A DNA stretch of 45,584 bases from Myxococcales bacterium. Lineage in GTDB: Bacteria > Myxococcota_A > UBA9160 > SMWR01. Under the pieces are notes generated by a model, which saw only the letters and a program-made list of their open reading frames with translations, searched no databases and was not told where the DNA came from. Below, piece after piece: positions 7,938 through 16,002 of this stretch (position 1 is the first letter of the stretch; every line of letters begins with the position of its first letter). The stretch spans positions 1 to 45,584 of the forward strand of contig JADFQO010000022.1 in NCBI GenBank assembly GCA_022561775.1. The letters run 5' to 3'. Position numbers and translations under genes: made by a program.

Positions 7938-9269
7938 TCAAGGTCCGACTCGATCCGGCGTAGTCGCGACCATCCCGAGTCGCTCGAGTTCCCCAAAATA
8001 ATCTGGGAAGGTCTTCGCCACACAGCCCGGATCTCGAATTGCGACGTCTCCGACCATCGAAAAGGCCATCGCCACGCGGTGGTCGTCATAGGTGTCGATC
8101 GAAACTCCGAGTTTCAATCCCGCGTTCGGGGGTTCGATCAGGAGCCCATCCACGCGCTCTTCGACCGTCGCGCCGAGCTTGCGAAGTTCGCGCGTCGCGG
8201 CCGCGATCCGATCGGTTTCGTGGTGCCTCAGCACCTCGACGCCGCGGATCGCCGTACTTCCTTCGGCGAAGAGCGCCGCAACGGCTAGCGTGAGCGCCAT
8301 GTCCGGCATCTCTCCCATGTCGACTTCGATACCGCGCAGCCGGCCGCTACCGCGAACGCGCGTGATCGTCTCGGTCTGTTCGACATCCGCGCCCATCCGC
8401 TCGAGTACGCGGCAGAACGCGGCATCCCCTTGGAGGCTATGGGATCCAAGCCCCCGAATCGCCACTTCTCCGCCGTGGATCGCGGCCAGTCCGAGGAAGT
8501 AACTCGCAGATGAGGCGTCTGGCTCGACCGCATAATCCCGCGCCATCAGCTCGCGCGGCTCGACGGCGATCACTGTACCGCTCTCCCAGCGCGCGAAGCC
8601 ACCGAAATGCACCAGCAAGCGGATCGTCATCTCGACGTAGGGACGTGCGGGGGTCCCCTCGCGAAGGATCACGCGCATCGGTTCTTCTGAAAGGCCAGCG
8701 GCCAATAGCATCGCCGAGACGATTTGTGAGGAAGCGGGGCGCGAAAACGCCACTTCGCCGCCGCGAAGTGGCGAGTTGGGGCCGATCGCGATCGGCAGAT
8801 GCCCTTCTGCCTCGAGGCATCGAATCTCCGCACCCTGCTCGCGCAATGCATCGAGCAGTTGGCCCATCGGACGCGCTCGCATCTGGGGAGAAGCGTCGAG
8901 CTCGACCGCTTCTCGCGTCCCTGCTGACTGCGCTGCGAGCACCGCGGCGAGAAAGCGCGCGACCGTTCCAGCGGATCCCGCGTACAGCGGCCCGTCGCCG
9001 GTCGGCGGCGCAAACGTGCCCCCGCAACCGTCAACCTCGAGCGTCGTCGGATCCCTCTCGCGTATCGAGACTCCGAGTCGCTCCAGGCACGTCCGCATGC
9101 TTTGCGTATCGTCGGCGAGCAGAAGACCGGAAAGCCGCGTCCTGCCCCGCGCGAGCGCTGCGAGCAGGAGGGCCCGATTCGTGAGGCTCTTGGAGCCGGG
9201 AGGGCTCACTTCGGCATCGAGCGCCGCGGGCGCCTTCAACTGCAACAACGAAGCGTCGTTCCCGGTCAT
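7938..9269 (-). CDS. aroA: 3-phosphoshikimate 1-carboxyvinyltransferase (EPSP synthase)
   Basis: This 443-residue enzyme transfers enolpyruvate from PEP to shikimate-3-phosphate in the chorismate pathway. Marks in order: PPGSKSLTNRALLLAAL (phosphate binding), AGSAGTVARFL (PEP/glyphosate loop), the catalytic segment DMGEMPDMALTLAVAA, RHHETDRIAAATRELRKLG, and YDDHRVAMAFSMVG near the C-terminus. Length and residues are those of a working enzyme. The loop differs from the E. coli type: Phe occupies the position of Pro101 and the usual LGN is replaced by AGS. The start at ATG 9269 leaves a short non-conserved N-terminus. nagZ follows on the same strand. Confidence 0.95.
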   Translation of the reverse strand: MTGNDASLLQLKAPAALDAEVSPPGSKSLTNRALLLAALARGRTRLSGLLLADDTQSMRTCLERLGVSIRERDPTTLEVDGCGGTFAPPTGDGPLYAGSAGTVARFLAAVLAAQSAGTREAVELDASPQMRARPMGQLLDALREQGAEIRCLEAEGHLPIAIGPNSPLRGGEVAFSRPASSQIVSAMLLAAGLSEEPMRVILREGTPARPYVEMTIRLLVHFGGFARWESGTVIAVEPRELMARDYAVEPDASSASYFLGLAAIHGGEVAIRGLGSHSLQGDAAFCRVLERMGADVEQTETITRVRGSGRLRGIEVDMGEMPDMALTLAVAALFAEGSTAIRGVEVLRHHETDRIAAATRELRKLGATVEERVDGLLIEPPNAGLKLGVSIDTYDDHRVAMAFSMVGDVAIRDPGCVAKTFPDYFGELERLGMVATTPDRVGP

Positions 9270-9329
9270 CCCGAAGATCTCGAGCTACGGGATCCGCTGA
9301 GCATCCGCAGCGGCGACCCAGCCACACCG

Positions 9330-9878
9330 CTACTCGGCGATGGGGCGATAGCGCAGCAGGACTCGACTTCCATCCGCGAGGCCCTTTTTGAAACGCGGGC
9401 CATAGGTGCCCCAGCCCTCATCTGCATATTTGGCGCCCATGGCTTTCAGCGTGCGCTCCACCGCTTCGGCATCGTTCGAGATATGCTCGCCCCGGGCGAG
9501 AAAGGTGGGCGCATTCCGGAACGCACCGTCTGAGCGCTTCCAGACACCGTAATCACCGACCCAGATTCGCGCGCGATCGAGCCCCCGCTTCACGGCCTGA
9601 GACCGCCAGAGCCCCTCCTTGGTCACGACGTAAAGACCCGCGCCAATTGCGCAGAACCAGACCTCGGCGTGGCAGGAGCTCTCCGTTCCATCGCTCTTGA
9701 TGGGTGTGATGTAGATCAGTTTGCTCGTCTCGATCGCCGCCGGTGCGGCTTTCGAGACTCGCAATCCCACGTCGCGTGACCACACGAGACTCGCGGGCAG
9801 CAGAACCACACCCGACAGCGCCGCAGCGCCGCGCATGAATGCTCGACGTGAAACGACTCGTTCGCTGAATTCGACCAT
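9330..9878 (-). CDS. Tat-exported protein of unknown function, split beta-barrel-like
   Basis: The start ATG 9878 has GGAGG seven bases upstream. The N-terminus carries a twin-arginine signal (VSRRAFMRGAAALSGVVLLP), so the folded 182-residue protein probably reaches the periplasm. The body (KLIYITPIKSDG...AEVWFCAIGAGLYVV...WRSQAVKRGLDRARIWVG) resembles proteins of the pyridoxamine-phosphate-oxidase or F420-type split-barrel group, in which a small-molecule or flavin site would explain Tat export. I cannot name a family securely. It lies 60 bp upstream of aroA on the same strand. Confidence 0.7.
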   Translation of the reverse strand: MVEFSERVVSRRAFMRGAAALSGVVLLPASLVWSRDVGLRVSKAAPAAIETSKLIYITPIKSDGTESSCHAEVWFCAIGAGLYVVTKEGLWRSQAVKRGLDRARIWVGDYGVWKRSDGAFRNAPTFLARGEHISNDAEAVERTLKAMGAKYADEGWGTYGPRFKKGLADGSRVLLRYRPIAE

Positions 9879-9986
9879 CGCGAGGCCTCCGGAAAACCGA
9901 CCAGACGTCAGTCTAGCCGGGTTCGGCGATCTTCCGAAATGGAATCAAGGGCCGCCGAGGCTTCGCTTCGGGTGCGGGCGGGTGGC

Positions 9987-11030
9987 TCAGGAAGAGCCGG
10001 GCGAGCAGGTGCGGTTGCGGCCCAGGGACTTGGCGCGGTAGAGCTCCGCGTCTGCGGCGTCCACCAGCTGGCTGGTCGCGGTGATGTTGATGCCGAATGA
10101 GGCCACTCCGACACTTATCGTGAGGGACTCTCCGCCGTCGAGCGAGATCCCCTCGATGGCGGTTCGCAATTTGTCGCCGAAGGCGTGCGCACCATCGAGC
10201 GTGGTCTCCGGCAGGATGACCGAAAACTCCTCGCCACCGTAGCGCGCCACGATGTCGTGTGCGCGTGAGCGATCGCCGATGATCCTCGCCACGGCGACCA
10301 GGGCCTGATCGCCGGCGCGGTGGCCGTGGCGATCGTTGTACTGCTTGAAGTAATCAATGTCGATCATCACCAGCGAAAGGCCGCGCTCGTATCGCCTGGA
10401 CCGCTCGATCTCGCGGTCGAGCGTCTTGTAGAAGTAGCCGTGGTTCGCGAGCCCGGTGAGCGCATCGATCTGCGAGAGGCGCAGCGTGTCTTCATATTTT
10501 CGGGCGTTGCCGAGCGCAACCGAGGCGTGCGCGGCGATCGCTTCGAGCAGGCGGAGATCGTGTGGCTCGAAGGGCTCTCGGTTGGTCTTGTTGTTGATGT
10601 TGATCACGCCGAGCAGGGCGCCGTTGCGAATCAGTGGAGCCGAAATCAGCGTCGACGTGTAGTAGCGCTCGCGGTTGCGGCGGCGGAAAATGGGGTGCGC
10701 CTCGACATCTTCAACGATCAGCGGTTGCCCGTGCAGCGCGACGTGACCCGAGATGCCCTCGCCGATTTTCATTTGCGTGCGCTCGACGACTTCCGGAGGA
10801 AGTCCCTTAGCCACCATGACGCGCAGTTGATCGTCGTCTCCCAGTAGGAGAATCGATCCGATCTCGGCTTCGAGGTGCTCCAGAGTGCGGTCGAGAAGGC
10901 GTTGCAGGACCCGGTCGACGGAGAGCGTCGAATTCAGGTCCTTGACCGTTTCGTAGAGGAGTTCGAGATCCGCGTTGCGCCGGCGCAGAGCGTCGATGGC
11001 TTGTTCCCTTGAATCCGACCGCATACCCAT
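9987..11030 (-). CDS. GAF-GGDEF diguanylate cyclase
   Basis: This 347-residue protein has an N-terminal coiled segment (ALRRRNADLELLYETVKDL), a GAF sensor domain (about residues 20-165, with GEGISGHVALHGQP and APLIRNGALLGVININN) and a GGDEF domain (about 180-345). The active-site motif is GGEEF. An RxxD product-inhibition site (RAHD) lies five residues before it, so c-di-GMP synthesis with feedback is likely. There is no membrane segment. Two starts have ribosome sites: ATG 11030 (GGGGAGG, 9-base spacing) and ATG 11066 (GGAGG, 4-base spacing), the latter adding 12 residues. It is transcribed divergently from gabD. Confidence 0.9.
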   Translation of the reverse strand: MGMRSDSREQAIDALRRRNADLELLYETVKDLNSTLSVDRVLQRLLDRTLEHLEAEIGSILLLGDDDQLRVMVAKGLPPEVVERTQMKIGEGISGHVALHGQPLIVEDVEAHPIFRRRNRERYYTSTLISAPLIRNGALLGVININNKTNREPFEPHDLRLLEAIAAHASVALGNARKYEDTLRLSQIDALTGLANHGYFYKTLDREIERSRRYERGLSLVMIDIDYFKQYNDRHGHRAGDQALVAVARIIGDRSRAHDIVARYGGEEFSVILPETTLDGAHAFGDKLRTAIEGISLDGGESLTISVGVASFGINITATSQLVDAADAELYRAKSLGRNRTCSPGSS

Positions 11031-11343
11031 CGAAGAAAGCCTCCCCTTCTGGCACCCGCTAATCATCGTCCCTCCGGGACTAAATATTGAGATTCCCGGG
11101 TACCGATCGACCGCAGATCGGACGACTGGAAGCCGTCGCATCTCTGTGGAAGATTCGAACGCTTCTGGACTCGAAAAGCGCCAGCTAAAGCGAATGGGGA
11201 GTCGGAATTCGCTGCTCTGCGAGCCCGATGGAGCCGCGACCTGCGCCCGACCCGATTTTCCATAAACTTGACGCGGGGAAACGAGCGCGATTAGATTTCG
11301 GACCCGGTAGCGAACGCCGGCTCCACCCAAAGGAGATCCCCCC
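11031..11343. other. Divergent intergenic region, diguanylate cyclase / gabD
   Basis: I see no coding sequence here. It holds the ribosome sites of the cyclase on the minus strand and, near the right end, a candidate sigma-70 promoter and an AAAGGAG ribosome site 8 bases before gabD. Confidence 0.6.
11268..11297 (+). promoter_or_regulatory. Candidate sigma-70 promoter of gabD-gabT
   Basis: TTGACG (11268-11273) and TAGATT (11292-11297) are spaced by 18 bp and lie 46 bp before the gabD start. The -35 matches five of six consensus bases and the -10 four of six. The assignment is by sequence only. Confidence 0.4.
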
Positions 11344-12807
11344 ATGAGCCCGATCCGCGATTCTCGTCTGCTTCGGAGCGAGGCCTACATCGGCGGCAGC
11401 TGGGTCGCATCGAGTTCCGGCAAGACCTTCGAGGTGACGAATCCCGCCGACGGAGCGGTGGTGGGCTCGGTCGCCGATCTCGAGGTGGCTCAGGTTCGCG
11501 ACGCGATCGACGCCGCCGGCTCCGCCTGGCCGGCCTGGCGGGCCAAGACCGCCAAGGAGCGCGCCGTGCTCCTGATGCGCTGGTACGACCTCATGCTCGA
11601 GAACCAGGACGACCTTGCGATGATCATGACGCTCGAGCAGGGAAAGCCGCTCAGCGAGGCGCGCGGCGAGATCCTCTACGCCGCCTCCTTCATTCAGTGG
11701 TTCGCCGAAGAGGGCAAGCGCACCTATGGTGACGTGATTCCTTCGCACGCGCCCGACAAACGTATCTTGACCCTCAAGCAGCCGATCGGCGTGGTGGCCG
11801 CGATCACACCGTGGAACTTTCCGAGCGCGATGATCACCCGCAAGGTCGGGCCAGCGCTCGCAGCGGGCTGCCCGGTCGTGGTGAAACCGGCTTCAAGCAC
11901 ACCGTTGTCCGCGCTCGCGCTCGCAGAACTCGCCGATCGCGCCGGTTTTCCCGCCGGTGTCGTGAACATCGTCCCCGCGACGCGCGCCAGCGCTGTCGGT
12001 GCGGAACTCACGGGCAATCCGACCGTCCGCAAGGTGTCGTTCACGGGCTCGACGGAAATCGGAAAATTGCTCATGCAGCAATGCGCCCAATCCGTGAAGA
12101 AGGTTTCCCTCGAACTCGGCGGAAACGCGCCGTTCATCGTCTTCGACGATGCGAACCTCGACGCCGCGGTCGCGGGCGCGATCGCGTCGAAGTACCGCAA
12201 CGCGGGACAGACCTGCGTTTGCGCCAACCGAATCCTCGTTCAGGACACCGTCCACGACGAGTTCATGCGCAGGTTCTGTGAAGCCGCGAGTGCGATGAAG
12301 GTCGGCCCTGGGGTGGAGGACGGCGTCACGATCGGGCCGCTGATCAATGAATCGGCCATCCTAAAGGTTGAGGAACTGGTCGCGGACGCGATCGAAAAGG
12401 GAGCAACGGTGGTCCTCGGTGGGAAACGACACGCGCTCGGTGGTTGCTTCTACGAGCCGACGATTCTGACCAACGCGACGGCCGAAATGGCCTTCGCAAG
12501 TGAGGAGATCTTCGGCCCCGTGGCTCCGGTCTACCGATTCAGCACCGAGGCGGAGGCCATCGCAATGGCGAACGACACCAAGTATGGCCTCGCCGCGTAC
12601 TTCTACGCGCGCGACATGGGTCGGGTGTGGCGGGTTTCGGAAGATCTGGAGTACGGCATCGTCGGGATCAACGAGGGAATCATCTCAACCGAGGTGGCAC
12701 CCTTCGGCGGCGTCAAGGAATCAGGCATCGGACGCGAAGGGTCGAAGTACGGCATCGAGGACTATCTCGAAATCAAATACCTCTGCATGGGTGGAGTGAC
12801 CAGCTAG
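11344..12807 (+). CDS. gabD: Succinate-semialdehyde dehydrogenase (NAD(P)+)
   Basis: A 487-residue aldehyde dehydrogenase that oxidises succinate semialdehyde to succinate, the last step of the GABA shunt. It shows the order expected of the family: [20 protein letters not shown] (cofactor binding), [25 protein letters not shown] with the general-base Glu, GQTCVCANR with the catalytic Cys, and [12 protein letters not shown] near the C-terminus. The start ATG 11344 follows AAAGGAG. The gene lies 50 bp before gabT, and the pairing with a 4-aminobutyrate aminotransferase supports the substrate assignment over other aldehydes. Confidence 0.93.
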   Translation: MSPIRDSRLLRSEAYIGGSWVASSSGKTFEVTNPADGAVVGSVADLEVAQVRDAIDAAGSAWPAWRAKTAKERAVLLMRWYDLMLENQDDLAMIMTLEQGKPLSEARGEILYAASFIQWFAEEGKRTYGDVIPSHAPDKRILTLKQPIGVVAAITPWNFPSAMITRKVGPALAAGCPVVVKPASSTPLSALALAELADRAGFPAGVVNIVPATRASAVGAELTGNPTVRKVSFTGSTEIGKLLMQQCAQSVKKVSLELGGNAPFIVFDDANLDAAVAGAIASKYRNAGQTCVCANRILVQDTVHDEFMRRFCEAASAMKVGPGVEDGVTIGPLINESAILKVEELVADAIEKGATVVLGGKRHALGGCFYEPTILTNATAEMAFASEEIFGPVAPVYRFSTEAEAIAMANDTKYGLAAYFYARDMGRVWRVSEDLEYGIVGINEGIISTEVAPFGGVKESGIGREGSKYGIEDYLEIKYLCMGGVTS

Positions 12808-12857
12808 CAGCCCCCCTCAGGCCGGAGGCAAACACCGGCCGACACGGAGCAGCCATC

Positions 12858-14144
12858 ATGCCAAGCAACTCGGATCTGTTGAAACGCCGCCAGGACGCCA
12901 TCCCCGCAGGCCTCGGGACGATGTTTCCGATCTTCTGCGAGCGCGCCCAAAACGCGGAACTCTGGGACGTGGAGGGCAATCGCTTCATCGATTTCGCGAG
13001 CGGAATCGCGGTCGTCAACACGGGGCACCTTCACCCCAAGGTGAAGGCGGCGGTAATCGCCGAACTCGAGAAGATGAGCCACGTCTGTTTTCAGGTGACG
13101 CCCTACGAGCGCTATATCCAGCTCGCTGAGCGCCTCAACGCGCTGGTTCCCGGGAATACGCCCAAGAAGACGCTGCTGCTCTCGACGGGGGCCGAGGCGG
13201 TGGAAAACGCCGTGAAGATCGCGCGCGCCCACACGGGCCGTTCCGCGGTGATCGCGTTCAGCGGCGGCTTCCACGGGCGCACGCTCTTTGCGCTCGGACT
13301 CACCGGCAAGGTCGCCCCTTACAAGACCGGCTTTGGTCCCTTCCCGGCGGAGATTTTTCACGCCCCCTACCCGATCGATTACCACGGGATGAGCGTCGAT
13401 GCCGCTCTTGCCGCAATGGATCGACTCTTCGCGTGCGACGTCGACCCCGCGTGCGTGGCCGCGATGATCATCGAGCCCGTGCTCGGCGAAGGCGGGTTCT
13501 ACCCGGCGCCGCCCGAGTTCCTGCAGGCACTCCGGGGCATCTGTGACCAGCACGGAATTGCGTTGATCATCGACGAAATCCAGACGGGCTTTGCGCGCAC
13601 GGGTCGCATGTTCGCCATCGAGTACGCGGGCATCGAACCCGACCTGATGACGATGGCAAAGAGTCTCGCGGGAGGATTCCCGCTCTCCGCGGTAACCGGC
13701 AAGGTCGAGATCATGGACGGCCCGAAACCCGGCGGGCTGGGCGGTACCTATGCGGGCTCGCCGATCTCCTGTGCGGCGGCACTCGCCTCGATCAACGTGA
13801 TGGAAGAGGAAAAACTCGCCGAGCGCGCATTGCGGCTGGGCGACCTGATCGCCAAGCGGATCCGGGCGCTGTCGGAGGAACCAGCGGGATCCTGCATCGG
13901 CGAGTTCCGAAACCTCGGCGCGATGGCAGCCATGGAACTCGTGTCCGACCGCAACACCCGCGAACCCGACGCCGATCTCACCAAGGCGCTGGTGCAGAAG
14001 GCGGCCACCAAGGGATTGGTGCTCCTCCCCTGCGGCGTGCGCGGCAACGTGGTTCGCTTCCTGCCTCCGCTCACGGCGAGCGACGACCTCGTCAACGAGG
14101 GTCTCGATATCCTGCGCGAGTCACTCCTGGAGCTGCGCGCCTAG
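12858..14144 (+). CDS. gabT: 4-aminobutyrate aminotransferase
   Basis: This 428-residue class-III PLP aminotransferase moves the amino group of GABA to 2-oxoglutarate and gives succinate semialdehyde, the substrate of gabD just upstream. Seen: STGAEAVENAVKIARAHTGR, AFSGGFHGRT, IIEPVLGEGGFYPAP, the PLP-contacting IIDEIQTGFARTG, the Schiff-base Lys in MAKSLAGGFPLSA and GGTYAGSPISCAAALA. The start ATG 12858 has GGAG upstream; the frame stays open further left, but that part overlaps gabD and is not conserved. Likely co-transcribed with gabD. Confidence 0.92.
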   Translation: MPSNSDLLKRRQDAIPAGLGTMFPIFCERAQNAELWDVEGNRFIDFASGIAVVNTGHLHPKVKAAVIAELEKMSHVCFQVTPYERYIQLAERLNALVPGNTPKKTLLLSTGAEAVENAVKIARAHTGRSAVIAFSGGFHGRTLFALGLTGKVAPYKTGFGPFPAEIFHAPYPIDYHGMSVDAALAAMDRLFACDVDPACVAAMIIEPVLGEGGFYPAPPEFLQALRGICDQHGIALIIDEIQTGFARTGRMFAIEYAGIEPDLMTMAKSLAGGFPLSAVTGKVEIMDGPKPGGLGGTYAGSPISCAAALASINVMEEEKLAERALRLGDLIAKRIRALSEEPAGSCIGEFRNLGAMAAMELVSDRNTREPDADLTKALVQKAATKGLVLLPCGVRGNVVRFLPPLTASDDLVNEGLDILRESLLELRA

Positions 14145-14196
14145 CCGGGCACGCAGCTCTTACGCTCCGGCCCCCGGCATACCACTGCTGACGCGT

Positions 14197-14262
14197 GGGG
14201 CGGTGACGAGAGGCTGGTGCGCGACATGGGGTTTGAGCGCGCCGGCCTCTCGTCACCGCCCC
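14197..14262 (+). terminator. Hairpin with 18-bp perfect stem downstream of gabT
   Basis: GGGGCGGTGACGAGAGGC (14197-14214) is exactly complementary to 14245-14262. Inside, GGTGCGC can pair with GCGCGCC for seven more base pairs. There is no T-run. It starts 52 bp after the gabT stop, so it could end the gab transcript or protect its 3' end, or it could be a copy of a dispersed palindrome. No second copy is apparent in the window. Confidence 0.5.
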
Positions 14263-14422
14263 CTGGCAGCCAATCCCCACAAACAGCAAAGCCCCACTGA
14301 AAATCCGTCGGGAATGCCCGATCGTTCTCCACGGCGGGTGGTTAATCGCCGGTGGATTCGGCCAATTTCCGCCAACGGGACCGCCCAGATGCCGCTACGC
14401 GAACGCGCGAACTCGTAACCGC

Positions 14423-14438
14423 TGGCATGCCAATTGCT
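14423..14438 (+). promoter_or_regulatory. Sigma-54 (RpoN) -24/-12 promoter
   Basis: TGGCATGCCAATTGCT matches the RpoN consensus TGGCACG-N4-TTGC[AT] at all but one base, with GG and GC correctly spaced. The predicted transcript begins near 14449, about 22 bases before the GTG start of a sigma-54 activator, suggesting autoregulation. Confidence 0.7.
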
Positions 14439-14470
14439 CTGACAGCGCACCGAGGGAGACGGAGGCTGCG

Positions 14471-15832
14471 GTGGATTCGATCCGATCGATTGTCTGGATT
14501 GGCGACGAGCGACTGGCGGTGGAGTTGGCGGCCGATTGCCCGACGCTGGAACTCGTCTGGGAACGCGACGTCGCGGGAGCGAGCGCCCTCCCCCTTGGCG
14601 ATTTCGATGTGTTGCTACTCGCCTGCAAGAATTCAAAACAAGCGCTCGAGGCATTGAAGGATCTCGCCCATCGGCGCCCTCTTCCACCGATTTTCGTTCA
14701 ACTCGAATCCGTCGACGACTTCTCGTTGCGCGAGTTTCGCGAACGCGGTGCAGCGGAAGTGTTCGGCTGTGGCGGAGGCGCCACCGCTCAGCATGTAAAA
14801 CGGGCGCTGCTGCAAGGACTCGCGAGGATGAATCGGCCCGCGAAGCCGGCCGCGGCATCGGGAGCTGAACGGCCTCGTCTCCTGCCGAACACGAAGATCG
14901 TCGCAGCCAGCCCGCAGATCGCAGAGGTCCTCGCGCTCGTCGGATACGCCAGGAAGTCCCGTGTGACCGTGCTCATCACCGGAGAGACCGGAACCGGAAA
15001 AGAATTGTTCGCACGGGAGATCCACCAGAAGAACTCGAATCGAGCAGCGCCTTTCCTCGCCGTCAACTGCGCGGCGTTTCCAGAAGCGCTGCTCGAAAGC
15101 GAATTATTCGGCCACACGAAGGGCGCGTTCACAGGCGCAGATCGCAACAAACCCGGCCTGTTTGAAGCCGCCAACGGCGGCACTCTCTTCCTCGATGAGA
15201 TCGGCGAGACCACCCGCCCCTTTCAGGCAAAACTGCTTCGCGTACTACAAGAGAGGGAGGTGCGACCGATCGGCAGTTCCCGAACGCGCAGAATCGACGT
15301 CCGCGTCATTGCGGCGACGAATCGAAATTTGCGCCGCGAGGCGAGCGATGCGCAGTTCCGACCCGACCTCTATTACAGACTCGCGGTGTTCCCGATTCAC
15401 GTACCTCCGCTGCGGGAGCGGCCCCTCGACATCCTGCCTCTCGCCGACCACTTTCTCTCCCTCTACGCGACGCGCGACGGGCGGCCCCGTGCGTCCCTGT
15501 CCGCCGAATCCTGCCACCTGCTGCAATCCTACGGTTGGCCGGGAAACGTGCGAGAGCTCGAAAACGAGATCCAGCGAGCCCTCGCCGTGGCGGAACCCGG
15601 CAGCGAACTCGCTCCCGCACAGTTCTCCGCACGCCTGTTCGAGATACTCGAGCCCGTACAGGCCGTTGTTCAGCCTGGCGAATCGCTACGCGAGACGCTC
15701 GCGCGCGTCGAAGCCTGGCTGATCCGCCGCGCGCTCGACACCAACAGCGGACGCCGGACCACGACGGCGCGGCTGCTCGGGATCACCCGGGAGGGCCTCT
15801 ACAAAAAAATGAAAAGGCATGGAATCACGTGA
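14471..15832 (+). CDS. Sigma-54-dependent transcriptional activator with degenerate receiver domain
   Basis: The start GTG 14471 has GGAGG five bases upstream. The 453-residue protein has an N-terminal receiver-like domain (about 1-115), a AAA+ activator domain (about 140-370) and a Fis-type helix-turn-helix (about 405-453). The AAA+ part has Walker A GETGTGKE, the sigma-54-contacting GAFTGA loop, Walker [11 protein letters not shown] and [12 protein letters not shown]. In the receiver the strand that normally ends in the phospho-acceptor Asp reads DVLLLACKN, so Ala replaces Asp and classical phosphorylation is unlikely; input may come from protein or ligand binding. Its own promoter is RpoN-type. 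The gene ends in a duplicated 42-bp tail. Confidence 0.9.
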   Translation: MDSIRSIVWIGDERLAVELAADCPTLELVWERDVAGASALPLGDFDVLLLACKNSKQALEALKDLAHRRPLPPIFVQLESVDDFSLREFRERGAAEVFGCGGGATAQHVKRALLQGLARMNRPAKPAAASGAERPRLLPNTKIVAASPQIAEVLALVGYARKSRVTVLITGETGTGKELFAREIHQKNSNRAAPFLAVNCAAFPEALLESELFGHTKGAFTGADRNKPGLFEAANGGTLFLDEIGETTRPFQAKLLRVLQEREVRPIGSSRTRRIDVRVIAATNRNLRREASDAQFRPDLYYRLAVFPIHVPPLRERPLDILPLADHFLSLYATRDGRPRASLSAESCHLLQSYGWPGNVRELENEIQRALAVAEPGSELAPAQFSARLFEILEPVQAVVQPGESLRETLARVEAWLIRRALDTNSGRRTTTARLLGITREGLYKKMKRHGIT

Positions 15833-15874
15833 GAAGGTCTCTACAAGAAGATGAAGCGGTACGGGATCACGTAA
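15791..15874 (+). repeat. Tandem duplication of the last 42 bp of the activator, stop codon included
   Basis: Units 15791-15832 and 15833-15874 abut exactly. Both encode EGLYKKMKR[HY]GIT followed by a stop (TGA, then TAA). They differ at 10 of 42 bases, yet only His/Tyr changes the protein. The second unit is in frame after the first stop. Confidence 0.85.
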
Positions 15875-16002
15875 TCCAACTGCGCGGCAATGCGATCGCC
15901 ATCGAACAGAGGAGCGCTCGGCTCGAACGCGGCCGCAGTGCCAGGTACCGAGATTCGAGCAGATTGGAATCGGTGCGCGGTCGGCCTTTAGCGGATCGCT
16001 CT

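Larger units (their letters stand above)
14145..14470. other. Non-coding gap with a long hairpin and a sigma-54 promoter
   Basis: There are 326 bases without a credible gene. The left part holds a hairpin with an 18-bp stem (14197-14262), the right part a -24/-12 promoter (14423-14438) and a GGAGG ribosome site (14461-14465). The short open frames here show no conserved sequence. Confidence 0.7.

Noticed and set aside
12627..12857. Upstream extension of the gabT frame
   Set aside because: It overlaps gabD in another frame, is Arg-rich, and the conserved aminotransferase starts at ATG 12858.
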